Of a DNA stretch of 64,000 nt, positions 1-11,500 are shown piece after piece. Origin of the DNA: Lingula anatina (taxonomy: Eukaryota > Brachiopoda > Lingulata > Lingulida > Lingulidae); NCBI RefSeq assembly GCF_001039355.2, contig NW_019774736.1, positions 803,084 through 867,083 on the forward strand, given 5' to 3'. Below the pieces are notes generated by a model that was not told where the DNA came from, made no database searches, and saw only the letters and a program-made list of their open reading frames with translations. A program made the position numbers and the translations under genes. The stretch's first letter is position 1; each line of letters starts with the position of its first letter.

Positions 1-73
1 TTTGATTGTACCATTTTTAGTTTCATATATTTTTTGCATATATTGAAAATTCTTGTTGATTGCATGTTTACAG

Positions 74-196
74 CTTGTCAAGCACAAGACTGGTGGCTGT
101 GTCCCTTATTTTGTGTATGTGGGGGTCTATACGAATGCGCTTGCTTCAGCTGGTGGTACAATATTCGGAGGCGGTATCGCCTCTCTGATCCTCTAG
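74..196 (+). CDS. C-terminal exon of an unrecognised membrane-type protein (partial)
   Basis: This is an open segment of 41 codons ending in TAG at 194-196. It follows a plausible splice acceptor (tttacag, ending at 73), and its GC content is clearly higher than that of the surrounding DNA. The 40 residues begin LVKHKTGGCVPYF and continue into a hydrophobic Gly/Ala-rich stretch (ALASAGGTIFGGG, then ASLIL) that could be a terminal transmembrane helix. An AATAAA signal follows at 414-419, which fits a last exon with a short 3' UTR. The gene body lies outside the window to the left, and I do not recognise the family. It could instead be a chance open segment, because no second exon is available for support. 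Confidence 0.42.
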   Translation, partial: LVKHKTGGCVPYFVYVGVYTNALASAGGTIFGGGIASLIL

Positions 197-413
197 TTAA
201 TTATCACTCTTAGTGCTGGGATATTAAATATTCTAAGGTAGTCAGTTGATGATTTGAAAAGAAAATGTAGTTATAGTCACCAAAAGCAAGTCTTACAAGC
301 TTTGAATCTTTCTCAGCTCTTTTTGCCCTTCTTCTGTAAACAGTTTGAGGATATTGTCACCCTTCACCCAAAACTCCTTTTTTACTGCCTTCCATACATT
401 CTTTTGGGTAATG

Positions 414-419
414 AATAAA
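414..419 (+). terminator. Candidate poly(A) signal of the left-edge gene
   Basis: This is an AATAAA hexamer 218 bp after the stop codon at 194-196. It is the first such signal downstream of the exon and fits a short 3' UTR. Confidence 0.35.
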
Positions 420-892
420 TCTTCAGTGTTTAGTGACTCAATTAACATACATTTACACATAATCTAACGGATGATGTCATAATTGCGATTTTGAGATAAA
501 ATTAAAAAATACGTTTCTCAAATTTATCTTTTACCAGAGTGCCCATGATGACCATTTCAACGCCAATTTAATGACACTATTTAGTACTCCAAAACCAGGA
601 GGATTGTAGCCTATACTCTGCTGGTGAACTCTGCCAATGTGATAAAGTCTTGATCAAGCATGAAGTTACACCCCATACTGATTGCTATCTCACCTCCAAA
701 TAGAAAGGTGTTTGAGTTGCCTATACATTGCAATGAAAAAATATAAACACCGATATTTCATTTTTTCGAGGGTATTTTCATTGTTTTAAGCCAGCACATA
801 GATATAGATGCATTATTGAATAATTAGATGCAGGAAAAACCTCATTTTCGGTGTCTGGATGATAATAAAGGTTTACAATATCCTTAAATTAC

Positions 893-911
893 TATTTATT
901 TATTTATTCAT

Positions 912-942
<31 letters not shown>

Positions 943-943
943 T
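893..943. repeat. (TTTA)n microsatellite
   Basis: An almost perfect run of TTTA units, with one TTCA interruption near 907, lies in non-coding DNA. The rest of 420-2036 holds no gene or other structure that I can support. Confidence 0.9.
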
Positions 944-2041
944 AGGGGTGAAAGTCAATTGAATATAGTATTTTTGTTTTACATAAATTGCATTTTGTGT
1001 AGTTATAAGTTTAGTTTAGTTTTGATATTTAAATAACTTTGTCCTTGCAACACACATTAGTTATGTAGTGTAACTGCAGTAGAAGCATGGTTTGTTATCT
1101 TTTCACCACCATTCTGCCTGTAGCTATGAGTTCAATCCACTGTACACATTTCTGTTACTTTCTCTTGGTTCCCACCTTAATAGATTGGCGTGAGAGTGGA
1201 GTTAATAACAATTCCTGATTGTGTGTGCTTGCCATTATTATTATTATTTTTTTATACAAAAATGATTTAATCAGTTGATGCAAGAGAGGCATATTTCAGT
1301 TCTTGGTTCATTTCTACAATGTTTTGCTGATAAAGAAATATCTCAAAGTGCTGAAATGCTTTTTTCACTCAAAGCAATTAATCTGCATGAAGCTTCTTAT
1401 TCTAGTTGAGCCCCCTTGATTTCTCAGGTGCAAAGTAAAATTAATCAATACTGGTGTCATGTTGCTGTTAGACCTAATGTTTACCCAAGCTAACCTTATG
1501 TATGTAGTACCAAGCTTTGGGGATAGAACAGCACTAATGAAGATGAGAAAAAATTATTTAAATCTGCTCTTTCAGAATTGAATTTTGTTTGATGAAAAAC
1601 AAGCAAGTTAATTTGCGTTATTATACGTAATTAAAGGTCAAGCTCGCTGCCACTGCTGCTAAAAGTGGAATGGTGAGATTTTAATGTTCAGCTGTTAATC
1701 AAATCGAGGATGCACATCTGCTAACTCTTTGGTCAAATGAAATGAGAAATGAGGAATGACGCAACGATGGCCTATCTGTTCCAATGGGGATTCCTGATGT
1801 CAAATGTGGCAGCCTAGCGGCCCAGCAGTGTGATTTAAAAAAAAAAAGACTTGTGGGAAAGTCCTTTAGCATTTTTAAAAGTAGAAATTGTTTAAAAAGT
1901 TTAATGTTAAAAATTTTTCCTCAGCTTATCGGCATAATTTGGTTTGATTTTGATCAGTATTCTAGATCAGATATATCATATTGTTGTGTTTTAAATACAG
2001 TGCTATAAAATATATAGTATTTTTGTGAGAAAAGTACAACT

Positions 2042-2210
2042 CAGGGGCGGATCCAGATATATTTTCTGACAGTCTTCCAAATTGTCTTTGTTGATCCATC
2101 CTCCGTTCTTGACCGTCTTCCGACAGAAAAAATAGATACCTGTCAATGTATAAACTTGAAAATCTGACCGTCTTCCGAAAGACCCAGAAGACGGCCTAAA
2201 TCCGCCCCTG
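2042..2210. mobile_element. Short inverted-repeat element (MITE) with 5-bp target duplication CAACT
   Basis: This 169-bp element starts CAGGGGCGGATCCAG and ends with the inverted counterpart TAAATCCGCCCCTG. It is flanked on both sides by the identical pentamer CAACT (2037-2041 and 2211-2215), which is the expected mark of transposase insertion. A 13-bp motif, gaccgtcttccga, occurs twice inside (near 2110 and 2165). There is no coding capacity. CAGGGG termini are typical of hAT-superfamily elements, and a hAT subgroup with 5-bp duplications is known, so a non-autonomous hAT-like origin is inferred. The match to any named family is not shown. Confidence 0.8.
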
Positions 2211-2714
2211 CAACTACTTATTGAAAGATTGACCAAAATTACAAAAATTATCTTTTTTATACATTTCAAGTCATAGAAGTCATATATGAGTAGTTTAAAA
2301 TTGGCTGAACTGCAGACAAATAATGTCCAAAATGCTAAGGAGTGTAATGGGGAATTACCCTCCGTCAATAAGTAAATTTTAATTTGAAAGATGGGTGATA
2401 TAAATAATTTTATTACGTAAGTCAAATGTTGTACAAAAATCCTCAAGCGGGTAGGTAAGGGAAAGGAAAGAAAGCACTGCAATATTCAAAGTGTATACCC
2501 TATTGTCATCGATAGTGGCCTATTTTAACAGTTATGAGAATTGACTGTTATCTCTTCTAAAAAGTTAACATTGTGTTTGTTATCCTCATTATCCTAACCT
2601 GTACTTAAAGAACAAAACTGTTTGCATGAATGTGGTTGTAAGTTGTTTCCTCCTAGTTAAATATACATATTGAGGGTTGGGCAGATGAACTTTACAACCA
2701 GCACGTATATACTT

Positions 2715-3535
2715 AGGCCTTATGAACAAAATAGCGGTTCCTGATCTCAAGCCTCAAATTTGTGGTCATGAATGCCAAATTAATTAAGGGTTTGTTCACA
2801 TGAAAAATCTATTTTCTAAAAATCTATTGGCAGTATCTTGTGATCACAGTCTGTGCCCTGAATACCCCGCAGCGTAATTACTGGCAGCACGAGCGAGTTA
2901 CTTCTAAAGCTGTAATTAATTCTCGGCTGCGCTCGGAGGAGATTCTGACACCTTGACGCATGCGTAGTAGGATCTCTAAGCTGTGGAGTTCATCAGTTTA
3001 GTTGTGACGACTCAAGCATACAGACCTGTATTATGGCTAATGGTAGTGCTTGTTGTTGCACAAAATCGACAAACACATTTTTCAAAGCAACTACAACCGC
3101 CATTTACATAATTTCAGCTTTGGAAGTAACTCGCTCGTGCTGCCAGTAATTATGCCGCGGGGTATTCAGGGCACAGACCGTGATCACAAGATACCGCCAA
3201 TAGATTTTTAGAAAATAGATTTTTCATGTGAACGAACCCTAACTTCTCAAACCATGATTTCATGGCAATAGCCAAAAAATAGTGCATGCAAATGGGGAAC
3301 TGTTACTCCCCTTACCTACAGTGTACCTGTCTAGAAAGTTCCATATGCCAGAGATTGAGAAAAAGAACCTGTATGTAACATTGAGAGACCTGGATTTTGG
3401 TTCACACTCTTTTATGTAATGCTCGCGACCTCTATTTTTACATTTGTGAAATCACAGTTTAAGTTGTTAATTCAGCCTTCATGATCACGATCCTTGACTC
3501 GAGATCACAAACCGTTATTATCATTCATGAGGCCT
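2715..3535. mobile_element. Older inverted-repeat element, copy A, split by a nested MITE
   Basis: The left end (2715, starting AGGCCTTATGAAC) matches the inverted right end (to 3535, reading AGGCCTCATGAA on the minus strand) over about 60 bp with substitutions. Both arms share the order AGGCCT...ATGAA...CGGTT...TGATCTC...GTCATGA or close variants. A second, diverged copy lies at 7875-8451 and matches both sides of the insertion at 2788-3239. This shows that the MITE landed inside this element. No coding region is visible. The superfamily is not identified, and I could not find a convincing target duplication outside AGGCCT. Confidence 0.65.
2788..3239. mobile_element. 452-bp foldback MITE with TAA target duplications
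   Basis: The element has two inverted arms of about 129 bp (2788-2916 and 3111-3239) that are nearly identical. Both contain the blocks CACATGAAAAATCTATTTTC and CTGGCAGCACGAGCGAGTTA. The outer ends are GGGTTTGTTC and, inverted, GGGTTCGTTC. TAA stands directly on each side (2785-2787 and 3240-3242). A 3-bp TWA duplication is the habit of PIF/Harbinger transposons, so a Harbinger-type non-autonomous element is inferred. The arms differ at only a few positions, which suggests a fairly recent insertion. The roughly 195-bp centre has no ORF. Confidence 0.85.
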
Positions 3536-3976
3536 GATACTGGTCATAGGGCAGTACACGGCATCTCTGCAAGTCGTCTGATTAATCAATCGACATTGCC
3601 ATCGGTAGTTAAAGCCCCTCAGTTCTCCCAGTTAACCTCTCTCCACTATTGGGCCTACACACAACAACTGGCCAGGAATAAAATTGCATTGCAACCTATG
3701 GTGAACAAATCTTAATCACAAGGCCTGCAGATATTGCTGGTACTGATCATGAGTGAGGTTGACCTCACTTGGCTATAAATGCCTCTTTATATACGTCTCC
3801 AGTGGCCCTTGGAACCTAGCGTGAGATTGGGTGATTGTTTTGTTTCATATGGTGTCTCCGTCTTGTCTTTCTAGGCCTCCCACTTCCTGGGAATTTGGGG
3901 GAACTAACATCTAAAGCTTCTGAACTGAAAGGAGAACTCACAGCTAAAGTAACAGAAAAGTGTACAGTGCAGTGAT

Positions 3977-3996
3977 GTGGTGGTGGTGGTGGTGGT
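3977..3996. repeat. (GTG)n microsatellite
   Basis: A short GTG run. On the other strand it reads as the poly-Pro or poly-Thr stretches of spurious ORFs. The rest of 3536-5079 shows no supported gene. Confidence 0.85.
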
Positions 3997-5079
3997 CGTT
4001 TTAGCATCATTTTGGATTTTGTTTGCAAATGTGACTAACTGCTTCAGGAACCAGGTTCTACATTTAATATCAAGACTGTAGAAGTAAAACACATAACTCA
4101 TTTACCTACACTAACAAGAACACCATTGCGTATAAAGGAAATATCTGATTTGCATGTCTTTCAGCTAGGCACAGAGCTGAAAAAGTTATATGTAAGTCTA
4201 TGCACTTGGGGTTTGGGTATATAACTTTCCCTCCCAAGTATTGTTTATCCAGATAACAAGTACACTTACAAGACTAAGAAAATGAATGTTGGACGTATGT
4301 TTTGTTCTTCTTGTCGTTGTTGTCTTCTTTAGCATTAAAGCGAATCTGGAATTGCCAATCAGATTGCTTTTTAGCCCTGTCTAGAGACTGAGGCATGCTG
4401 TATGTAGAAGTGTTTAAATTTTTTCCTTTGTCATTGCATGACTATTGGCATAATCTTATAGATTTGGCAAGATACTAGTAATGCTATGGTTTCATGTTAC
4501 ATATCCAAACCTCAAAATTATGTGTTCATTTCAAAGTGATGAGAATAATATAATGTAAATGCAATAATGTCATATTGTTACGAATTAATATATAAATCTG
4601 CTTTCATAACTTGGATTTCAAAGTCACCTTGACAGTATTTTGATTATTTAACCTATGTGAGTATTATGGGGAATTGCATTTCTACACCAGGGTTTGAAAT
4701 TGACTTTTTAAGTCCAAGTTTCTTTCTGCTTGAATAAATCAAAACCACATAGATAAATGGACCAAATGCTTTAGGCGTTGTGTAACATAGCGAGGCATTG
4801 AGTATTTGTATAGTTAAGACTGTATGTGTTGGATGTCCTTAAATGTATAAATGGATTTGTAATCAGTAAATATTAAATGTGAGGCAGAGCACTGAAAATG
4901 TTAGAGTGCAGATGGATGGCAGTGCCATGGATGGATCTCCCAGGTACTCGGTGGTTACATGTCATGTACATGTTAATTAATGGCCAAGTATGCTGTAGAC
5001 CTGTTGATGTTCTTCAGAAAAACATGTACAGATGACTCCGAAGAGATCTGAGATATACTTTTAACTTGGTTGAATTAGT

Positions 5080-5109
5080 TTTTTTTTTGTTTGTTTGTTT
5101 GTTTGTTTG
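5080..5109. repeat. Poly(T)/(TTTG)n microsatellite
   Basis: A T run is followed by about five TTTG units. The flanking stretch 5110-7874 is AT-rich, holds only short random ORFs and several AATAAA or TTTATT hexamers, and contains no gene that I can support. Confidence 0.85.
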
Positions 5110-7874
5110 ACATGAGAAATCTTTATTTTTGTATTATTTTATGAATTTTTAAAAATACATTCTGTTGTATATATCATATTACAACTAATATTTCAGTTAT
5201 GTTTGCTTATATTGTTTAATGTTATTCCCTCACTGCTGCATATTGTATCTGTATATCAAGAAAATATCTCAAGACCTTAATTGCTTGTGTCAGTGAAATA
5301 GTTTTATGGATATGATATTGGACATCTGCATGTGTTTTGCAGTAATAACATACTGCACTTAATTAGTTTCAAAACAAATATAAAACTGTACAGGATAATG
5401 GCTTTTATGAAATGTCATGTTCTGCACACTAAATTAATATTTATCGATTAAGTGAAACTTTAAAAAAAGGTTCTAAGTTTTGTTTGGTATATAATTTTTT
5501 GTTTATGTTTTGGTATGTTGGGGTAGGGTTTAGAGTTGCAAATAGACACATCAGACACCAGTGGTTTGTAACAAAATTGATCCGGTAGCAAGTTATGTGA
5601 ATGTTCAAGCAAATAAGAGTGACACATGCTTTTCTCTTGGGGTGTACAATATACAAAACACTTGTAACAGATGTGTGTAATTTATTATTTGAATTAAGTT
5701 ATTACTTTGGTCATTTACATCAAGCTTTATTTTAATAAATTTTATTTTAAAAAAGTAGTAGATATACGTATGAATAGCCAGTGACAACCAAGTGTAGGCT
5801 AGCATAATTCAAGGTTGTGTTCCAGCGTATGATGTTAGAACAGTCTTGTCAGTAAGCTGTGTAAGCACCTTATGGCAGTGCGTATCCTACGTGGAAATTG
5901 TTGTATGTAGAATCATAAAGAACAAAAAATAAATTATCAAACAGAATGTCATTCTCAGTTTTATTATCAGAATAAATTCATGTGGTGTTGTAAAATCTGC
6001 TCATTATTTGATTGTGTTAGGGAAGAATCACAACAATTCTTATCAATCACATTTGGTAAGCTTGAACAATCTGATATTTATCACAGATGATGCACAATAA
6101 TGTTTATACAAAAATATGCAATCGTTAAACAAAACACCAAATAATTTGAAAAATTAAACCTTTGAAATGCTAAAAAAAAAAAGCATTTGGCATCAAAAAT
6201 ATAATATTTAATATTTAACTATTTTAAAAATTTAATTTTACAATATATGCAGAGAGAAAGTAAGAAGTAGCTTAAATATGTATATTTATCTATGCTAATA
6301 TGTATGTGTTATATCAAATAATTCTTAATCAACAATGAAAACATTGGTAAACAGATCACCTTGATTAGATAGGCCTTTTTTTCAAATGATTTTTTTTAAC
6401 CTAGCTACACAGGGCAAAGTTTGTTCCTAGAGAAATTCAAGTGGACTTAGATCAAAATGGGACCAATTTTAACAATGCACTGTGGTCTTTTATTCGATAA
6501 ATCTACTATTTAAGTTAACCCTATTCCATCATGCTTTAATATGACTTATGAGAGAAAAAAAAATCATTCTTCTCTTTTCTAAGTGTGTTCGTAATGATAA
6601 CACAAAGATAATACCAGCAGTACTTTCTTAAACTTGCATAAATAAAAAAAGTCAAAATGTGAGAAATTCAGTATGTTAAAACAATGGATCATTACAACTT
6701 ATACAATTTCACCTCTGCTTCACTTAAGTTGGGGAAAGTAAAACAATACAGAAAACAACAGTGAATGGCAAGAACAAAATGAAAAGAATTAGGGGATTAG
6801 GTAAAGTTAAAGACAAAAAGCGTCTTAACTTAAAAAATGGTATTTGAGAAAATATTACCCTTCTGAAATCTTGAATGGCTATTAACTTGGAGACTTCCTT
6901 TATAACATCCTTACTTGATGTGGTGCCACTTTCAAATAGGAACAGGTTCACTGATTGTTTTTCTAATGTATACCACATGGTTGTATAAGTCCACAGATTA
7001 CGGCTTACAGGCCACTTATGTAGCAGGTATTAAGTTTATTTGGCAAGTAAAAAACTGATAAATGTGCAACTTTTGCTCATTATCTTCAACAAAAATTTCA
7101 GACTTAAAAAAAAAATCTTACCCAAGTAAATCTGCTGACCTGAAATCTTCAGTGCAAGTTCTCTAATAAAACATTCCTGACACGCTTAATGTAGTTTTCA
7201 CGCATCAGTCGTGTACTTCGACTCTGCTTGCTATCATGCACTCACCCCGAGAGTTCACATTGAATCGCTCAGATAACTTGTACACCCAAAGGTCAAGTCT
7301 GACATTGACATACTGAAATTAATGGCTTCCTTTTAACATGAGTTTTGGGAATTTTTGCAACCTTTGGGCAATGCCACCACTGATATGGTCACTGTTCTTT
7401 CTTTAGGTTAATGCTGTGCTTCTGTTAGTGTCTGTTTTATTATCTTCCATTATTCATATCTCACTCGGGTTTCTGCCATTAGGAATATTCTAGATCACCT
7501 CAAGAACAAATGTGGTTCTACTTTAAAATTCCATTTAGCACCAATTAATATCAAACATATGTTATGAGCTCATATGTAAATGTGAAGTGTGTTGGAATCA
7601 TTTCAAAACGCAAACCCAAAAGAAAGACATCTAAAACATAAGAAATTTAACAGAAATAAAGATTGTTAGGACTTATTTTCAAAAAAATTGATTCCTATCA
7701 TTACCTCTACACATAAAAAAGAGCGCAGTTTGTCTTTCTGAAGCAAAATCTGCAAGTTGCCTCAATAAAAATGTTATTAAGTCTCACTATCACACAACTT
7801 CATGTGCAGAACTATGACTGATGCAATCAAAACATCTTAATCATAATCAGGCAACATGGTGTACCATAAATCTC

Positions 7875-8451
7875 AGGCCTTGTGAACAAAATTGCCATTC
7901 GTGACTTCAAGCCACTGGATTATGATTGTGAAAGCTAAATTATGGACTTAATCCACAATTTCATAGCAAAAATGTAAAAAATTGCAAGCACTGCAAAACA
8001 AATATCCAACTGCAAGTTCACTCACCCTCCTATTAAACAGGTTCTGTACATTCCAGAGACTGTCAAGAGTGCATGACTACCATATTACTTATACACTATA
8101 TGATTAACAGATTATAGAAAAACATTACAGTTTGATTTGTTTTGAAGCTTTTTTATAGAGAATAGATAGTTGTGAGTTGTGGAAAGTTTCAGTGAATTAA
8201 TTTTTACTTGTATCCTATTTTGTCAATGCAGTTTCTTGAATCTTCTGTCACACTGAAAATAGTTTGGGGTAAATATAAAGAGCCCATATATAAAACAACA
8301 TGAGTTTTGGATAAGAGTTAGCCAAAACATATGTGACCTTTACTGGAGTTATTGCAACAAGTATTTTTATGTTTGTGCCATAAAATCATAAGTTGTAAAC
8401 CACAAACCCTTGGCTCAGGTTCACAAATGACAGCTACTGTTTATGAGGCCC
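7875..8451. mobile_element. Inverted-repeat element, copy B (diverged relative of copy A)
   Basis: The left end (AGGCCTTGTGAACAAAATTG at 7875) matches copy A at 2715. The segment to about 8075 can be followed along copy A on both sides of that copy's nested MITE. Shared blocks include ATTTCATRGCAA, ACCTGTA/GGTTCTGTA and TGCCAGAGATTG/TTCCAGAGACTG. The right end (to about 8451) reads GGCCTCATAAACAG on the minus strand, which is the inverted counterpart of the left end. The two copies differ in length in the middle. The element is clearly old, and its ends are approximate. It lies about 100 bp beyond the 3' end of the propeller gene's coding region. Confidence 0.55.
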
Positions 8452-8549
8452 AAACCCAGGACTCACTTTGATAACCTTCTAAAATCACTCTAAAATTATT
8501 CTTAAGTTAAATGACTTTTAAAAAATATTAAATCTGGAGTTACTGTTAA

Positions 8550-11500
8550 TCATGAAGGCAGAGAGATGCAAGCTCCCACTACTCTTCCAATACACAATCC
8601 ACTTTGTTGGTATGCTTTCAGGAGTCCCAAGGCATTATTAGCTGCTTTAATATCTCCAAAAATCTCATAAATATCTTCATACACAACCAAAATTTCTTCA
8701 GCAATATCTATTACAAACTTTGTGCAACTTCCCTCTGTGCATTCCACCAAGTCCTTGATGAACTTTCCAAGGCGTTCTGCAATGGTCGTCTCTTCACACT
8801 GTACCAGTGTCACCTGCACATCTTTCAGTGCTTTTCCAAATAACTGCAATCCTTTGATAATCTAAAATGACAGGAAAATAATTAAAAATTAATATCAAAT
8901 GCAGATATCAAACAAATCAAATGAATGCAATGCCATATTAAACACTAGTTAAACACTAGTCATACATCTTGTTTTTTTTCACATTTGCTTAAAATGCAGG
9001 TGTTTCCTGCTTAATAAAGGTATGTTGGAATTATGCACTTAAAAAAATCATTTTCTAATCTTAATACTGCACACTTTGATTACCTTGTTTTATTTCTGAC
9101 TCACACCCTCTTTTTCTCATTTATCTTTTACCTCTCTATTTTCAAAAGCATCAAAGGCCAACTTAAATGTCTGCACAGTTGCATTTCCATCCTGAACACA
9201 AGCGGATAAGTTGGCCCCTTCCTTCCCCAAACCGACCTCTAAGCCATTGTATAGCTGCACCCATTCTTTATCATGGGTCATATTGTGGGTCTGCATGCCT
9301 GTGGCAATAAACAACTGATATCATGTATTACTAATATTTCGGTCAAGGGATCACATGTTTATCTGAACTTCATTGTGTCATCAGTTTTATCTATGCACTG
9401 TTCTTTGGACTTTACTTGAAATATGGTCCAGAAAACACTTCAATTTACAGATCAGCTTTTAGGGAAGAACTAATTGAAGGAACTCATATTTGTCTCAAAA
9501 CACAGTGTGGTTCAATACATTTGATGTACATGTATACGGTTAAAATATACCAAATCAAAGCTGTTTTTTACTTTACAAGTTATAAAATTAATTTAAATAC
9601 CAAATCATACTCAGGTGCTCATAATGATAATGGATATAGTATAGACAGTGCAATGTCTCAAATAAAAAAAAGGAATCTGGTAAAGTAGCTATAGATGTGG
9701 TGGAAAGGTCAAAATTCATATTACCTGAGTATTTTACACTAAGACATCCCCCCATGCCTTTACAGTCAATAGTGAAACAAAACTTACTTGTCTGCATGAC
9801 ACTGATGTATTTTCTGTTCACCATGTAGCGCACATCATACACGCCATCAGGTAAAAAGCTACGAAAGGTAACTTTACCTACAGGTACTGGATCTTTTCTG
9901 GGATTCTGGGTTCCCTGAACATACCTGTATGGAATAAAATAAATAACTCACTATGAAATTTACAAACTAGACCACAAGTTTTTTTTTAAGAAAACATTGT
10001 GAAATTAAAGTTTTGCAGTTAAAATACCAGGACATAATAATGTAAACTTGCCAGGGAACTCCAAATACCCAGAGGGATAATAGCTCTCTGATACCTCACC
10101 ACAAATGTCCTGTGGTTAACCCCAAATGTAAGTATCTTAATGGAAGAATGTCGATTAATTTCATTTTGTCATCAGGACTTACCTTTATTATCATTCAACA
10201 AAAAATTATACATATCCATGACAATTACATTAAGCCAGGCATGGAACCCAATCCATATAGTGTTTAACAGCAGATGAAATTTAGAACTATTCAAACATAA
10301 AACTACAGGAGGCAACTCTTCTCTGAAATAGCTAAAGTGGAGCTGAACTAATTCAATGTTTTGTTAAGATTCTTGTTTGACCAGAACCATTTACCTAAAG
10401 TCCACATAACTGTCATCACTGGTTGCAGAAGGAAACACCCCTATCCAGTCCTTGTTTGTAGCCTCATCTACTGGGACAGTCCAGACAGCAGTCCAGTTCT
10501 TTCCAAAATTGACCATTGCTGACTGGTTTACATAAATACTGTGGTTTTGGGTAACAGATACAATCTGAAAGGAAGGTGCTTGCTGCACTGAAATTAAATT
10601 TTGTTGTGGACAAAATGACTGACATTATATATAATTTTATATCTCTTTCATTTAATGAGGTTTATTCATCTTTCAGTTACATGGTATGCTTACCAGTATA
10701 CTATGAAACCCAGATAAATATACTTTCATCGCAGAAGAAGAGATACATGAAAATACAATATATCAAAAATCATGGAAATGTTGTTTCAGCTAGATATATA
10801 AATACACTGTTATTAGCCTTTTACTTAACTCACTTTATTATCTGCAGTTACGAAGAAAGAAGTCCACCACCCTCCATCCATATTTACAATTAAGGGTAAA
10901 CTGGCCATTTTCCCTGCAGATGATGATCCCACCAAGTCCCAGCCATTCCATTTGCCACTGATTTCAAGCTGCCAAAGGTGCCACAGTCTAAAAACAATCC
11001 AAAAATTATTATTTGTCACAGGCTGTAGGCCAAAGACTTATAGGGATACAAGTTTTTTTTTCTGGTAATATCTTGAAGTTTTAGACCTTCTGTACAAGAT
11101 TCGTATGTGTTATGTTTACCTACTTCATCTGTAAAAACACTGCGAGTATTGGAAAATTTGTGCATTTTAAACCCTCTACATATCAGTAAATATAAGTTAC
11201 AAAGTCAACTACCTGCTGTAACTGTCAAGTAAAAACACTTCATTTCCCAAGTGGATATTGTTGCTTATGGCCAGTGCATTGACTTGTGTCCCCAGGGATG
11301 GAACCTGTGAAAACAGCATGCTAGATTTACCATCAGTGATATATTTTTATTGTCATAATTGACAATGAATTGTGTTAATCAAAACTAACACAATTCATAG
11401 ATATAAGACTAATAAAAGCAGGCTTTTTTGTTATAAATATAAAATTTATTCCATGCTCACATTGTGTCACTCTTCAAAGTCTTGTATTTATTCATGCACA

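Noticed and set aside
1131-1141. GAGTTCAATCC resembling a tRNA B box
   Set aside because: No A box at the right distance and no cloverleaf stems; not a tRNA or a clear SINE.
3494-3715. 73-codon plus-strand ORF
   Set aside because: It begins inside the right arm of inverted-repeat element copy A and shows no family resemblance or splice context.
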